This document shows, in pieces, positions 19,741-26,817 of a DNA stretch of 32,304 nt (the stretch's first letter is position 1; every line of letters begins with the position of its first letter). A program made the position numbers and the translations under genes. The notes below the pieces were generated by a model that saw only the letters and a list, made by a program, of their open reading frames with translations, had not been told where the DNA came from and did not search any database. This stretch comes from a virus, in IMG/VR virus record IMGVR_UViG_3300038701_000460, positions 1 through 32,304 of that record; one strand, given 5' to 3'.

Positions 19741-21225
19741 ATGGACGAACAATCATTAGTGATTCGTGCGCGTAAGCATGAGTGTGAACACGATGGAATA
19801 TATTTCAATCGGTTCTTCTTCAAACAGATATTCGGTAACAAGATGATCATCAACGATCATCACGAAGCGTTGCAATCAGCGTTAGACCGCACGATGTTAC
19901 CGCCGTCCGATCCAGATTTTATCCCACGGTTGATTGTGACCATACCGCCAGGCTACGGTAAAACGCTCCAAGCGGTGATACATTACATGGCCCGTGGCAT
20001 GGCAATGGATGCGCGAAATCGATTCCTGCACCTCTCATATTCATCCACACTTGCCATCCAGAACAGTGCGAGCGTCAGGGAACTCATTAAGTCAAAAGCA
20101 TTTCAAGAGATGTGGCCTGTCACTACCAAAGAAGATACGGACAGTAAGTCCCTATGGTGGACGGAAGAAATGGGTGGTGTCTATGCAACGTCCAGTGCGG
20201 GCCAGGTAACAGGTTTCCGTGCTGGTCACATGAATAGCGAACGGTTCACGGGGGCATTGATTATCGATGACCCGTTGAAACCTGACGATGCTTACTATGA
20301 AACGAAGCGAGAAGCAATTAACAACCGATTCAACGAAACCATAGCCTCGCGTCTAGCCGTGGAGACCGTACCCATCATTGTGATTATGCAGCGTATACAC
20401 TGGCACGATCTCGTAGGATATTTGCTGCATGGTGGATCAGGTGAACAGTGGCACCATCTCGACATGCCTGTAGTCGTGGATAATCAAAGTACGTACCCTG
20501 AAGAATACACCCACGGTATACCACTGGCACACGGTTTACCGAATGGATGGCTTTGGTCCATGAAGCATGACGACCGTAACGCTGTGGCCCTCAGATCACA
20601 CCGCAGGAAGTTTGCCGCACAGTACATGCAGCGACCGATGCGCAGAAACGAAGAGACGGCCCTGTGGCGTGAAGAAGTGCTTAATATGGCACGTTTGGAC
20701 GTGTTCGACTCAGTGCAGCGTACGGTGGTGTCTGTGGACCCCGCAGTATCGAATAATGATACCAGTGATATGCACGGTATTATGGTGTGCTCCCGTCACG
20801 GTGATAATATGTATACGGTGGACGCTGACTATACCCGACATGGTTCCCCGCAGGATTGGGCGAACACGGCTATTCAGGTGTATGAAAATCACACGGCCGA
20901 CGCCATCGTGATCGAAACGAATCAGGGCGGCGACATGTGTGAACAGACGTTACGGAACGCTGGTTTCACAGGTAGGATCATCAGGGTCCACGCTGCTAAA
21001 GGTAAGATTGCACGTGCTGAACCGATTGCTGCATTATATGAACAAGGATTTGTTAAGCATCACCCAGGGTTGGACGACTTGGAAACTGAGATGCTTGACC
21101 TCGATCCGATCAGTGGTAAGTCAGGTGGTAAGTCCCCCAACCGTGTCGATGCGTTGGTGTGGGGGATGACTCAGTTGTCACAGGGTATGGAGATGAATGA
21201 ATTGTTACGATTGGTGGTGGGTTAG
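19741..21225 (+). CDS. terL: Terminase large subunit (packaging ATPase-nuclease)
   Basis: 494 residues. ATPase: Walker A PPGYGKT at 69-75, Walker B GALIIDDP at 171-178, coupling region IVIMQRIH at 213-220. Nuclease (RNase H-like): first acidic residue in VVSVDPAVS (Asp333), Glu392 in IVIETNQGG, Asp470 in SPNRVDALVW. FAAQYMQRP at 291-299 is the usual linker. All expected motifs are intact and the length is normal. It starts 2 nt after the HNH stop, with no strong ribosome site, so it depends on coupling from HNH. It is far from portal and on the opposite strand, unlike the usual TerS-TerL-portal order. TerL drives DNA into the head and cuts the concatemer. Confidence 0.92.
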   Translation: MDEQSLVIRARKHECEHDGIYFNRFFFKQIFGNKMIINDHHEALQSALDRTMLPPSDPDFIPRLIVTIPPGYGKTLQAVIHYMARGMAMDARNRFLHLSYSSTLAIQNSASVRELIKSKAFQEMWPVTTKEDTDSKSLWWTEEMGGVYATSSAGQVTGFRAGHMNSERFTGALIIDDPLKPDDAYYETKREAINNRFNETIASRLAVETVPIIVIMQRIHWHDLVGYLLHGGSGEQWHHLDMPVVVDNQSTYPEEYTHGIPLAHGLPNGWLWSMKHDDRNAVALRSHRRKFAAQYMQRPMRRNEETALWREEVLNMARLDVFDSVQRTVVSVDPAVSNNDTSDMHGIMVCSRHGDNMYTVDADYTRHGSPQDWANTAIQVYENHTADAIVIETNQGGDMCEQTLRNAGFTGRIIRVHAAKGKIARAEPIAALYEQGFVKHHPGLDDLETEMLDLDPISGKSGGKSPNRVDALVWGMTQLSQGMEMNELLRLVVG

Positions 21226-21444
21226 CGGTACGGTGGGAGTGCTAGACCCCCAACCCTGTTTAAAATCTTGTGGGCCGATACGCATGTAGACGCGCTCAAT
21301 CCATTCTTTTAATTGCTTACCTGTGAGACCGTTTAACTCGATTATATCAGCAGGTGATAACTCTAGTTTTTCGAGTCTCGTACCGGATAAAGCTGAGTAA
21401 TGTTTTACTTCACGTACTTCGCCGGTTGTACTAAATAATTTCAT
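21205..21444 (-). CDS. Small protein of unknown function
   Basis: 79 residues, MKLFSTTGEVREVKHYSALS onward. Its 3' end overlaps the 3' end of TerL by 21 nt, so the last residues (TVPLTHHQS) may be poorly constrained. The centre (LSPADIIELNGLTGKQLKEW) is helical. No recognised domain. It is the last gene of the operon starting at the leader peptide/promoter at 22163-22191 and is coupled to the previous gene by 4 nt. Confidence 0.5.
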   Translation of the reverse strand: MKLFSTTGEVREVKHYSALSGTRLEKLELSPADIIELNGLTGKQLKEWIERVYMRIGPQDFKQGWGSSTPTVPLTHHQS

Positions 21445-21674
21445 ATTAACCTCGCTTTCGGCAATGACGCGTCGATCTGAATGTCATGCACAACGTAGTC
21501 ACGCTGGTCGCCGATACGGTCTAACTGGCACAGTCCAACATTCACACTGTGGATATTTAACCCCGTGGATTGATGCAATTCGCTGAGTTTACCTTGAATC
21601 TGATCGACCACTGCGAGAAATATCTCTCGTTCACACGCCCTGATTGCATCGCTTAACTCTTGTGCTTTACTCAT
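21441..21674 (-). CDS. Small protein of unknown function (helical)
   Basis: 77 residues, MSKAQELSDAIRACEREIFL onward: an amphipathic helical N-terminal half followed by mixed strand (LNIHSVNVGLCQLDRIGDQR, DYVVHDIQIDA). Proteins of this shape (an N-terminal 'EL.DAI..CE..I...V...I...L..L...TGL.I..V.V' phrase) recur in early phage regions without known role. Coupled at both ends by 4-nt overlaps (start with the Tad2-like stop, stop with the next start). Confidence 0.55.
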   Translation of the reverse strand: MSKAQELSDAIRACEREIFLAVVDQIQGKLSELHQSTGLNIHSVNVGLCQLDRIGDQRDYVVHDIQIDASLPKARLI

Positions 21675-22069
21675 ATTAACCTCGCTTTACCGTTGTTTAA
21701 TTTCTGTACGGTGGACTCCAATTTATTCCGACGACTCTCAGGAAAATATGTAGCATTCATGACACGTAGATTCTGCGTTGAATCCACGTAATATTCCTCA
21801 TCGTCATACACTATGAATAAATTATGTTCACCCCATTGGAATTCGTAATCACTGGTTAACTCGATCTCTTCGACGTAAGGTCGCCAGTTATATTGACTCA
21901 TTTCTGACGAATTGACCCCACGTGATGCGCAACCGTTGTCGTTGTCGATAACCATGATTATTAACCCGTGATCATTCATGTGAATGGTTTTACCGTCTCT
22001 CCACTCAGGTAAATGATACGGTTTGTTTCGGTTCTTGCGCATTTCCGCTAATGCTTCTTCAAATTTCAT
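21671..22069 (-). CDS. Tad2-like (DUF2829) protein, candidate anti-defence sponge
   Basis: 132 residues. The opening MKFEEALAEMRKNRNKPYHL is the DUF2829/Tad2 pattern (FEEAL..M..GK...RP.W), followed by HMNDHGLIIMVIDNDNG and YNWRPYVEEIELTSDYEFQW. Tad2 proteins bind and sequester cyclic-ADPR-type and some cyclic nucleotide signals made by Thoeris and CBASS defence (established knowledge); whether this one does is inference. It is longer than the ~80-110 residue core, with a ~35-residue C-terminal extension of unknown role. First real gene of the operon: promoter at 22163-22191 and a 20-aa leader ORF coupled to its ATG (ATGA). Confidence 0.55.
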   Translation of the reverse strand: MKFEEALAEMRKNRNKPYHLPEWRDGKTIHMNDHGLIIMVIDNDNGCASRGVNSSEMSQYNWRPYVEEIELTSDYEFQWGEHNLFIVYDDEEYYVDSTQNLRVMNATYFPESRRNKLESTVQKLNNGKARLI

Positions 22070-22128
22070 AACACTTTGCTCCCGCTCTGAGCATTGCCGT
22101 GACCTGTTCTCATTATTGTAGGATTCAT
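22066..22128 (-). CDS. 20-aa leader peptide before the Tad2-like gene
   Basis: ATG at 22128, 9 nt behind GGAG (part of AACGAAACGGAG), encoding MNPTIMRTGHGNAQSGSKVL, stop TGA overlapping the ATG of the Tad2-like gene. Excellent ribosome site and perfect ATGA coupling suggest a translated leader that sets the translation of the anti-defence candidate. Confidence 0.5.
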   Translation of the reverse strand: MNPTIMRTGHGNAQSGSKVL

Positions 22129-22162
22129 TTACTTCTGCTCCGTTTCGTTTAAGTGAGGTTAG

Positions 22163-22191
22163 ATGTTATTCTATGCTGACGACGATGTCAA
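22163..22191 (-). promoter_or_regulatory. Promoter for the leader/Tad2-like operon
   Basis: Minus strand: TTGACA (22191-22186), 17-bp spacer, TAACAT (22168-22163). It shares CATAGAATAA before the -10 with the promoter at 24487-24515, and an AACGAAACG box follows downstream. Confidence 0.6.
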
Positions 22192-22193
22192 CA

Positions 22194-22298
22194 CTAAATT
22201 TCATAATAATTATCCACTACTGTTAATTTTGCCGGTCTGACTAAATCCATTAGACCATCTTCAAGTCTGATGAAAATCGCGTACGTACCCATCGACAT
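22194..22298 (-). CDS. 34-aa ORF
   Basis: ATG at 22298 (alternative at 22292), reading MSMGTYAIFIRLEDGLMDLV and ending PAKLTVVDNYYEI. It overlaps the preceding 32-aa ORF by 38 nt in another frame, so one of the two may be spurious; this one has the more protein-like composition but a weak ribosome site. Last ORF of the operon that starts at 24457. Confidence 0.4.
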   Translation of the reverse strand: MSMGTYAIFIRLEDGLMDLVRPAKLTVVDNYYEI

Positions 22299-22359
22299 TA
22301 CAGTCGTCCGGTGAGATAACTTTAACCACTGACTTACCGTCTGGTACACCTACTATCAT
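22261..22359 (-). CDS. 32-aa ORF after the DUF5675 gene
   Basis: ATG at 22359 overlaps the DUF5675 stop (ATGA) and has an excellent GGAGGTGATC site just before, encoding MIVGVPDGKSVVKVISPDDC and ending VRDFHQT. Its coupling and ribosome site support translation. No similarity recognised. Confidence 0.45.
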   Translation of the reverse strand: MIVGVPDGKSVVKVISPDDCNVDGYVRDFHQT

Positions 22360-22805
22360 CTGATCACCTCCAAAGTTACCCGTAAACCACTCACAATTGC
22401 TTCATATACTCGCGGATATAATTCACAGTAAGCAGGGCGCGAACGACTGATACGACCTCCACGGTGGGTATCAATCACCCCCGTACCTACTAAAATGCAA
22501 CCGCTGGTATCACCGTCCGTATTTCCAGTGTGGAAATACACCCATTCAAATCCAGGTATGTCACGTATCCACAACATTCCGTCATGATTAAGGTCGCGGT
22601 ACGCTCGATCATAGCGTTTCGCCATTGGTGAACCACGTCTCAGCGTGATCTCATATTCACCCGCTGGAATACGTGTCTCGCCTGTTACTTTACCGCCAGC
22701 CTGCGCCTGATCTTCAAGGGTGAAGCATTGGAACACGTCATCAATGTATAACGCTCCCATGCTGGCGTCAGGCCCATTATTGATCGTTGCTAGTGTTAGT
22801 TTCAC
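22356..22805 (-). CDS. DUF5675 family protein
   Basis: 149 residues from a GTG at 22805, which follows GGGAGGG by 10 nt; the longer frame to 22907 has no good start. The family pattern is clear: FTLEDQAQAGGKVTGETRIP, AGEYEITLRRGSPM, then HDGMLWIRDIPGFEWVYFHT, and GNTDGDTSGCILVG. The family resembles the L,D-transpeptidase/peptidoglycan-enzyme-like fold with a 'H.GN...DT.GCILVG' motif containing a Cys (and a His) that may be catalytic. It could be the endolysin-like or a cell-wall active protein; it lacks signal peptide. No holin is recognised next to it, so the lysis role is inference. It overlaps the upstream gene by 29 nt. Confidence 0.65.
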   Translation of the reverse strand: MKLTLATINNGPDASMGALYIDDVFQCFTLEDQAQAGGKVTGETRIPAGEYEITLRRGSPMAKRYDRAYRDLNHDGMLWIRDIPGFEWVYFHTGNTDGDTSGCILVGTGVIDTHRGGRISRSRPAYCELYPRVYEAIVSGLRVTLEVIR

Positions 22806-23025
22806 GGTCGATACCCTCCCGTTGTGAATGGAGTTGTAAAGCACGTTTGGCACTCGAATTAATATCGAGCAAGTCTTCAAGGTCGTCCTTGTGACCGCGC
22901 TGGCCACATGCTAATGCTTTTTTAACGAGGTGCTGCAATGCTGGGCAAGTGACGTTGAACGCATTCAACACGTCATAAACGTCAACCTGCACCCCTGGTT
23001 TAATTGTTCTATGGTACTTACTCAT
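22777..23025 (-). CDS. Small phage protein of unknown function
   Basis: 82 residues from the ATG at 23025 (AAAGG site), 1 nt after the previous stop. MSKYHRTIKPGVQVDVYDVL, then AFNVTCPALQHLVKKALACG and QRGHKDDLEDLLDINSSAKR. This 'Y....PG..VDVYDVL.AF.V.CPA.QHA.KKLL..GQRGHKD...DL' phrase is very widespread in phage genomes of Gram-negative hosts and is normally annotated hypothetical; it looks like a small helical protein. The C-terminal tail (REGIDRETNTSNDQ) overlaps the DUF5675 start. I do not know its role. Confidence 0.7.
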   Translation of the reverse strand: MSKYHRTIKPGVQVDVYDVLNAFNVTCPALQHLVKKALACGQRGHKDDLEDLLDINSSAKRALQLHSQREGIDRETNTSNDQ

Positions 23026-23026
23026 A

Positions 23027-23218
23027 TTACGCATACCTTTTAGGTTTGATAGGTTCCCAATCATTGAATGACACCTCAATCAGCGCCAGCATCTGAAAAA
23101 GTTTATTACCGTCTTGGTCAACAATACTATCGGGGTTAGACCTGTCCCAGTATTTACCGGCATCCCATGCTTTTCGTCTTAATTTATTGTACTTTTTTGG
23201 TACTTCTGAATAAATCAT
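23027..23218 (-). CDS. Small protein of unknown function
   Basis: 63 residues, MIYSEVPKKYNKLRRKAWDA onward, ending WEPIKPKRYA. Basic and Trp/Tyr-rich, with the acidic middle DSIVDQDGNKL. No recognised domain. Its ATG overlaps the stop of the 48-aa zinc-ribbon gene (ATGA at 23215-23218), and its stop lies 1 nt before the next start, so it is in the middle of a tightly coupled operon. Confidence 0.5.
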   Translation of the reverse strand: MIYSEVPKKYNKLRRKAWDAGKYWDRSNPDSIVDQDGNKLFQMLALIEVSFNDWEPIKPKRYA

Positions 23219-23361
23219 ATCGTTCTCTTCTGTCCTGGTTCTAATGGGTTAGGTATTTTTAACTTACAATCGTTACAGATTTTGAGATTCTGCGAATTGA
23301 GCCTGACGAGCGGCCCGTTACACTTAGGGCAAGTTGAATTTCCATTTTGCATTTCCGACAT
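23215..23361 (-). CDS. 48-aa zinc-ribbon protein
   Basis: ATG at 23361 with a strong GGGAG site (7-nt gap), stop at 23215 overlapping the next start. Sequence MSEMQNGNSTCPKCNGPLVR, then LNSQNLKICNDCKLKIPNPL and EPGQKRTI: CPKC...CNDC with a GP/LxPGQK tail, typical of small phage zinc ribbons. It overlaps the 60-aa ribbon gene (23259..23441) by about 100 nt in another frame, so the same DNA encodes two different proteins. Confidence 0.7.
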   Translation of the reverse strand: MSEMQNGNSTCPKCNGPLVRLNSQNLKICNDCKLKIPNPLEPGQKRTI

Positions 23362-23441
23362 ACGTTTGCTCCCACTATTTTAATTCCGTTGCCGCACCGT
23401 TCGCACGGTTCCATGTGACGATTACGCTCGTCGCATTTCAT
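23259..23441 (-). CDS. 60-aa zinc-ribbon protein overlapping the 48-aa one
   Basis: MKCDERNRHMEPCERCGNGI, then VGANVCRKCKMEIQ: CxxC (13-16) and CxxC (29-32). The first ~35 residues look like a genuine ribbon; the last ~25 (SVTGRSSGSIRRISKS) look like an out-of-frame reading of the other gene. Starts: 23441, overlapping the upstream gene end by 20 nt with weak ribosome site, or 23414. So this may be a short real ribbon with a random tail, possibly a duplicate of the following gene. Confidence 0.5.
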   Translation of the reverse strand: MKCDERNRHMEPCERCGNGIKIVGANVCRKCKMEIQLALSVTGRSSGSIRRISKSVTIVS

Positions 23442-23748
23442 ACCATGTCACCTCGCTAACTTCGTCACACATGTTCACTATGACCTGCTCAATACCTTTT
23501 TCATCGGTGGTGATGAATGTATCGTCTGATTCAGGATGGTGCCAAAACAACAACACCGGCACATCTCGCTCACCTCTCGTATAAGCCGCATAAGCGTTAT
23601 GCAACTCCATGTGATCAGGCGTGAGATTAGCAATCGTTCTGATTCGATCCGCTTCAGTAGAACCTGCACGGTACACACTTGGATCGTCTGACATGTGGTA
23701 GAACCAATCATGTTGAATCATTAGTCGATGGAATTCACTGAGTTTCAT
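23422..23748 (-). CDS. Phage protein of unknown function
   Basis: 108 residues, MKLSEFHRLMIQHDWFYHMS onward, with DDPSVYRAGSTEADRIRTIA, then LHNAYAAYTRGERD and a hydrophobic segment PVLLFWHHP. The 'HDW.Y.MSDDP.V...G..E..R...IA' phrase is widespread in phage early regions beside DUF2829 proteins; no function is known to me. Soluble, no cysteine ribbon. Starts with a 4-nt overlap on the Tad2-like gene. Confidence 0.6.
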   Translation of the reverse strand: MKLSEFHRLMIQHDWFYHMSDDPSVYRAGSTEADRIRTIANLTPDHMELHNAYAAYTRGERDVPVLLFWHHPESDDTFITTDEKGIEQVIVNMCDEVSEVTWYEMRRA

Positions 23749-24263
23749 AATACGACTCTCCCGCTGTTGAGGTCTTTACAGAGTTGTTCTGCTACACGCT
23801 TGGGCATGAGAATTGTGTCTGGTAACTGGTGTCCTAGAGGTACAGTAGTCCACACCCATATTCCATTGTGAAAAATCTTCGCGTTACATTCCTCAGCAGG
23901 GTCGCTATGCTCATCCACATAAGCCAACAGTCGGTTAAACGTGCGCATTTTGTCGCGGGCGGCTTCGGCTTGTTCTTTGCTTGATCGCTCACTACCAAAC
24001 TGGCTCCATGCTGGACTTCGAGTGCTTGGGAAAATAGTGCCGTCACCGCCTATACACCAATAACCACCTTTTGGTTCCCACTCTTGTTCTTCGTAGATTT
24101 CCCAGTCATTATCTAGGATGTTATCAAGCATTCCCCCAAAATCGATCCCGTCTTCATCAATGAAGGTGTTTCTTTCTATGCACACGTAACAACCTTTTCG
24201 CCATCTCGGAAGTCTAACCTTCTTACCTTCCCGCATAGCGGTCAACGCTTCTTCAAATTTCAT
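23745..24263 (-). CDS. Tad2-like (DUF2829) protein with C-terminal extension, second copy
   Basis: 172 residues. N-terminal ~62 residues are a good DUF2829/Tad2 pattern: MKFEEALTAMREGKKVRLPR, WRKGCYVCIERNTF, then MLDNILDNDWEIYEEQ. The C-terminal ~110 residues are a separate module: YWCIGGDGTIFPSTRSPAWS, then KEQAEAARDKMRTFNRLLAY and VDEHSDPAEE, known from many phage hypothetical proteins. So it is a fusion. The first part would be the signal-sequestering part if it acts like Tad2 (inference). Overlaps both neighbours by 4 nt. Paralogous to the 21671..22069 gene by its start (MKFEEAL..M) but much diverged. Confidence 0.6.
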   Translation of the reverse strand: MKFEEALTAMREGKKVRLPRWRKGCYVCIERNTFIDEDGIDFGGMLDNILDNDWEIYEEQEWEPKGGYWCIGGDGTIFPSTRSPAWSQFGSERSSKEQAEAARDKMRTFNRLLAYVDEHSDPAEECNAKIFHNGIWVWTTVPLGHQLPDTILMPKRVAEQLCKDLNSGRVVL

Positions 24264-24457
24264 GACTCAATTATCTCCACTATCTGTTTAATTCTTGTGT
24301 GAGCACGTTGCTTACTTACACCCAAATCTTTCAGTCTCACACCTTCAACCAGATAACGTAAAACTACCATCTGGTTTTCATGCGTGATCCGTGTTTTACA
24401 CATGGCACTCATAACCGTTTCATAGTCATACTTGCCACAGTGATAAATTAGTTTCAT
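24260..24457 (-). CDS. KorA/TrfB-like HTH regulator (candidate)
   Basis: 65 residues, MKLIYHCGKYDYETVMSAMC onward. Residues ~37-59 (VEGVRLKDLGVSKQRAHTRI) form a helix-turn-helix of the KorA/TrfB type (a 'V..G...DLGVSKQR.H.RIK.I' recognition helix). KorA represses plasmid genes by binding a GTTTAG/CTAAAC dyad (established knowledge). Here a GTTTAC/GTAAAC pair lies directly before the gene (24460-24465 and 24481-24486) and downstream of its -10, so negative autoregulation is likely (inference). First gene of a long operon (down to ~22194). The ribosome site is GAGGAG. Confidence 0.5.
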   Translation of the reverse strand: MKLIYHCGKYDYETVMSAMCKTRITHENQMVVLRYLVEGVRLKDLGVSKQRAHTRIKQIVEIIES

Positions 24458-24459
24458 CC

Positions 24460-24515
24460 GTTTACTCCTCTGTCCAGTTAGTAAACAGTTTATTCTATGT
24501 TGCCGTACTTGTCAA
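24460..24515 (-). promoter_or_regulatory. Promoter and GTTTAC operator of the KorA-like operon
   Basis: Minus strand: TTGACA (24515-24510), 17-bp spacer, TAAACT (24492-24487), then GTTTAC (24486-24481) and GTAAAC (24465-24460), an inverted pair 15 bp apart across the start of transcription. The promoter lies over the end of the primase gene. Confidence 0.6.
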
Positions 24516-26813
24516 CAGTGGATTTTCGCCTTGTGCAGCTTCATATCCACGAATGATGTTATCCATTCCTGTGAGCATTGCCGCTGGATGGTCACGCTTG
24601 ACGTATAACCGTGGTTTGCCTTGTTCACTCATTATTATGCGTGACACACGACCTTCACTGAGTCCAGGATGGTAATCGTAACCAAGAGAGCGCATCACCT
24701 CTCTACGCTTGTTTAACGCTGGCTGCATCCCTCTCGGTAACGACTCGATTAATTCATTGAGCGCCATGCTTGATACCCAACCACCACGGAAACCCTTGCG
24801 GCCTTCGCCGATTGCTTCCAGAACTTGCTGTTCAACGCCACCGAGAGAATACTCGATTGCTTCGTCCGTGCTACTGGTTTTCGGCGCACGATGACAATGC
24901 GTGGCAGGATTAAATTCATCTTTAATCGGGTAAGTTGCCAGAAATTCGTGAACATGCGCGGCACCGTTCTGAGAGCGCAACCAGTGGTAAATATTCGGGA
25001 AAAAATCGCCAGTCATACCATCCCTTGCGAGGTCTTCCTCGGCTTGCTGCGCGGTGAATACCATAGCGAATCGTCGATCATTAGCTGTCTTCCTGATTGC
25101 ATCCTTGTGATTACTATTGAGCAGGAAATTAGCACGATTATCGGTCATGATCTGGTCACGGCCCTTGGCTTGGACCTCCAACATGTCGTTACTGATCATC
25201 GGTTTCAACACTTCGATCACTTCCTGTTTGTGACCAGGCACATACACGTCTTCCACGTAGACCAGTAATTTACCGTATATCCACGCATTGAAGGCGTTAG
25301 CGAGATCGTTAGAACTGGCAGAATGTACGAATTTTTTACCCAGTACCATCGTCATTAGATGACTGAAAAACGTCTTACCGTTACCTTCGACTCCTTGCAG
25401 CAATGGTGCCCAAGGGAATTTAACACCCTTGTATTGAACCATTGCTGCCAGAAACGATATGTATATTTCACGGTCTATCTCATTCGGCATTAATTTATGT
25501 AACAGCGTGAGGAATATTTGAACGTCACCTTTGGCGCGAGGCGTGACCACGGGAATGTAGGTGTTGACCAATCGTCTACCGTCGTTCTCTTGAATCAGTC
25601 CGCCAGGTGTTAAATCTGGTCTAAAACATGTGCTATGTGCTATCGGTCTACGGATTAACTGCGATTCTGTGAACGCTTCGAACGGTTTCTTGGTCGTCTT
25701 ATTCTGGTAGTCAATGGCAAACGAGTAGCCACCATACGAAGCGTTAAACTGTTCTGGTTTAAGTAACGACCCTTCCGGCGTGAATATCCTGTGAATATCC
25801 TGTACATAATAGCACCCGTTGAAATGTTCTAACTGTTGCGGTACACCAAGGAATTGAAAATCGCTGACCACTTGCGGTTCGTTTGTTTCGTTTAGCTTAA
25901 CAGGTTCAACACCCTGACCGTATACCCGATCACACAATGAAACGGACTTTAATATCGTACGGTGGAGGTAGTCTTCACGATCCCATTTGTCACGTTTTAG
26001 GCTGGAACGCAGCATTATTCGTTTGATCCGGTCGCAGTTCTTACCTGTCCACCACGCTAAGTGTGATGCCATTGCAGCATCGGCGCTTGATGCATCATTA
26101 TTGCACCCTGATATATCACCTTTCCACAGGTCTGCAAACGTCGCTTTAGTCCCGAACGCTGCGGCTGCGGATTTCGTTTCACAGGCTTTAGCAAGTAACT
26201 GATCGTCGTCAGTGATCCCGTTCCATTCTGGTACTGGTGCGGTTGTCCACTGAGACATGTCCATTGCGCCACCCTGTACGGTGGACGGGAAATACGTCCC
26301 CACCACTTGTGACAGGTCGCTCACAGTGCTCGCATCACCAATACTGTTCACGCCAGATAACATGATGAAGCGGTCACTGGTGTACATTTCAAGGTTTAGA
26401 GCGGTATTTTTACAAGCGTGTTCAGGAGGCTCCCCTGTGTACATACCAAACACATGTAATCCGGTCAGTGATTGAGACACTTCCACCGCTGCACCAGGTA
26501 ACATGTTAAGGACATTATTTGCTACGTCCGACCACCCCGTCTCGACACGACAATTATCAATGTCAACACAATAAAAAGGATCATTATTTGTAAGAACAAA
26601 TCCAATTCGATACTCATCTGACAAGTTTGACAAAAGTTCGACAACTTCATTAAATTCCATCCAATTATTATTATCGTATGCACTACCTGGCGCTAAAGTC
26701 GCAGGGTTTAATGGCACTTTATCCGCTTTACCGCTGTCACGTGTGATTATTTTACAGACGATAAATTGCTTGTACGCTGACAGTGGTGCCAGCGCGTCCG
26801 GTAGGTGCTGCAT
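24495..26813 (-). CDS. Primase-polymerase/helicase (VapE-/NrS-1-like)
   Basis: 772 residues, start at 26813 behind GGGG. Residues 1-210: primase-polymerase-like domain with the metal-binding DID (84-86 in FYCVDIDNCR). Residues ~225-290: helix-bundle segment (DISGCNNDASSADAAMASHL, then KRDKWDREDYLHRTILKS) as in NrS-1 polymerase. Residues ~430-600: superfamily 3-like ATPase with Walker A GVEGNGKT (474-481), Walker B LLVYVEDVY (516-524), sensor-like NFLLNSNHKDA (562-572) and NDRRFAMVF (578-586). So it can probably prime and unwind DNA. Preceded 4 nt upstream by the TetR-like gene and in one operon with it. Main replication protein of the window. Confidence 0.85.
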   Translation of the reverse strand: MQHLPDALAPLSAYKQFIVCKIITRDSGKADKVPLNPATLAPGSAYDNNNWMEFNEVVELLSNLSDEYRIGFVLTNNDPFYCVDIDNCRVETGWSDVANNVLNMLPGAAVEVSQSLTGLHVFGMYTGEPPEHACKNTALNLEMYTSDRFIMLSGVNSIGDASTVSDLSQVVGTYFPSTVQGGAMDMSQWTTAPVPEWNGITDDDQLLAKACETKSAAAAFGTKATFADLWKGDISGCNNDASSADAAMASHLAWWTGKNCDRIKRIMLRSSLKRDKWDREDYLHRTILKSVSLCDRVYGQGVEPVKLNETNEPQVVSDFQFLGVPQQLEHFNGCYYVQDIHRIFTPEGSLLKPEQFNASYGGYSFAIDYQNKTTKKPFEAFTESQLIRRPIAHSTCFRPDLTPGGLIQENDGRRLVNTYIPVVTPRAKGDVQIFLTLLHKLMPNEIDREIYISFLAAMVQYKGVKFPWAPLLQGVEGNGKTFFSHLMTMVLGKKFVHSASSNDLANAFNAWIYGKLLVYVEDVYVPGHKQEVIEVLKPMISNDMLEVQAKGRDQIMTDNRANFLLNSNHKDAIRKTANDRRFAMVFTAQQAEEDLARDGMTGDFFPNIYHWLRSQNGAAHVHEFLATYPIKDEFNPATHCHRAPKTSSTDEAIEYSLGGVEQQVLEAIGEGRKGFRGGWVSSMALNELIESLPRGMQPALNKRREVMRSLGYDYHPGLSEGRVSRIIMSEQGKPRLYVKRDHPAAMLTGMDNIIRGYEAAQGENPLLTSTAT

Positions 26814-26817
26814 GGGT

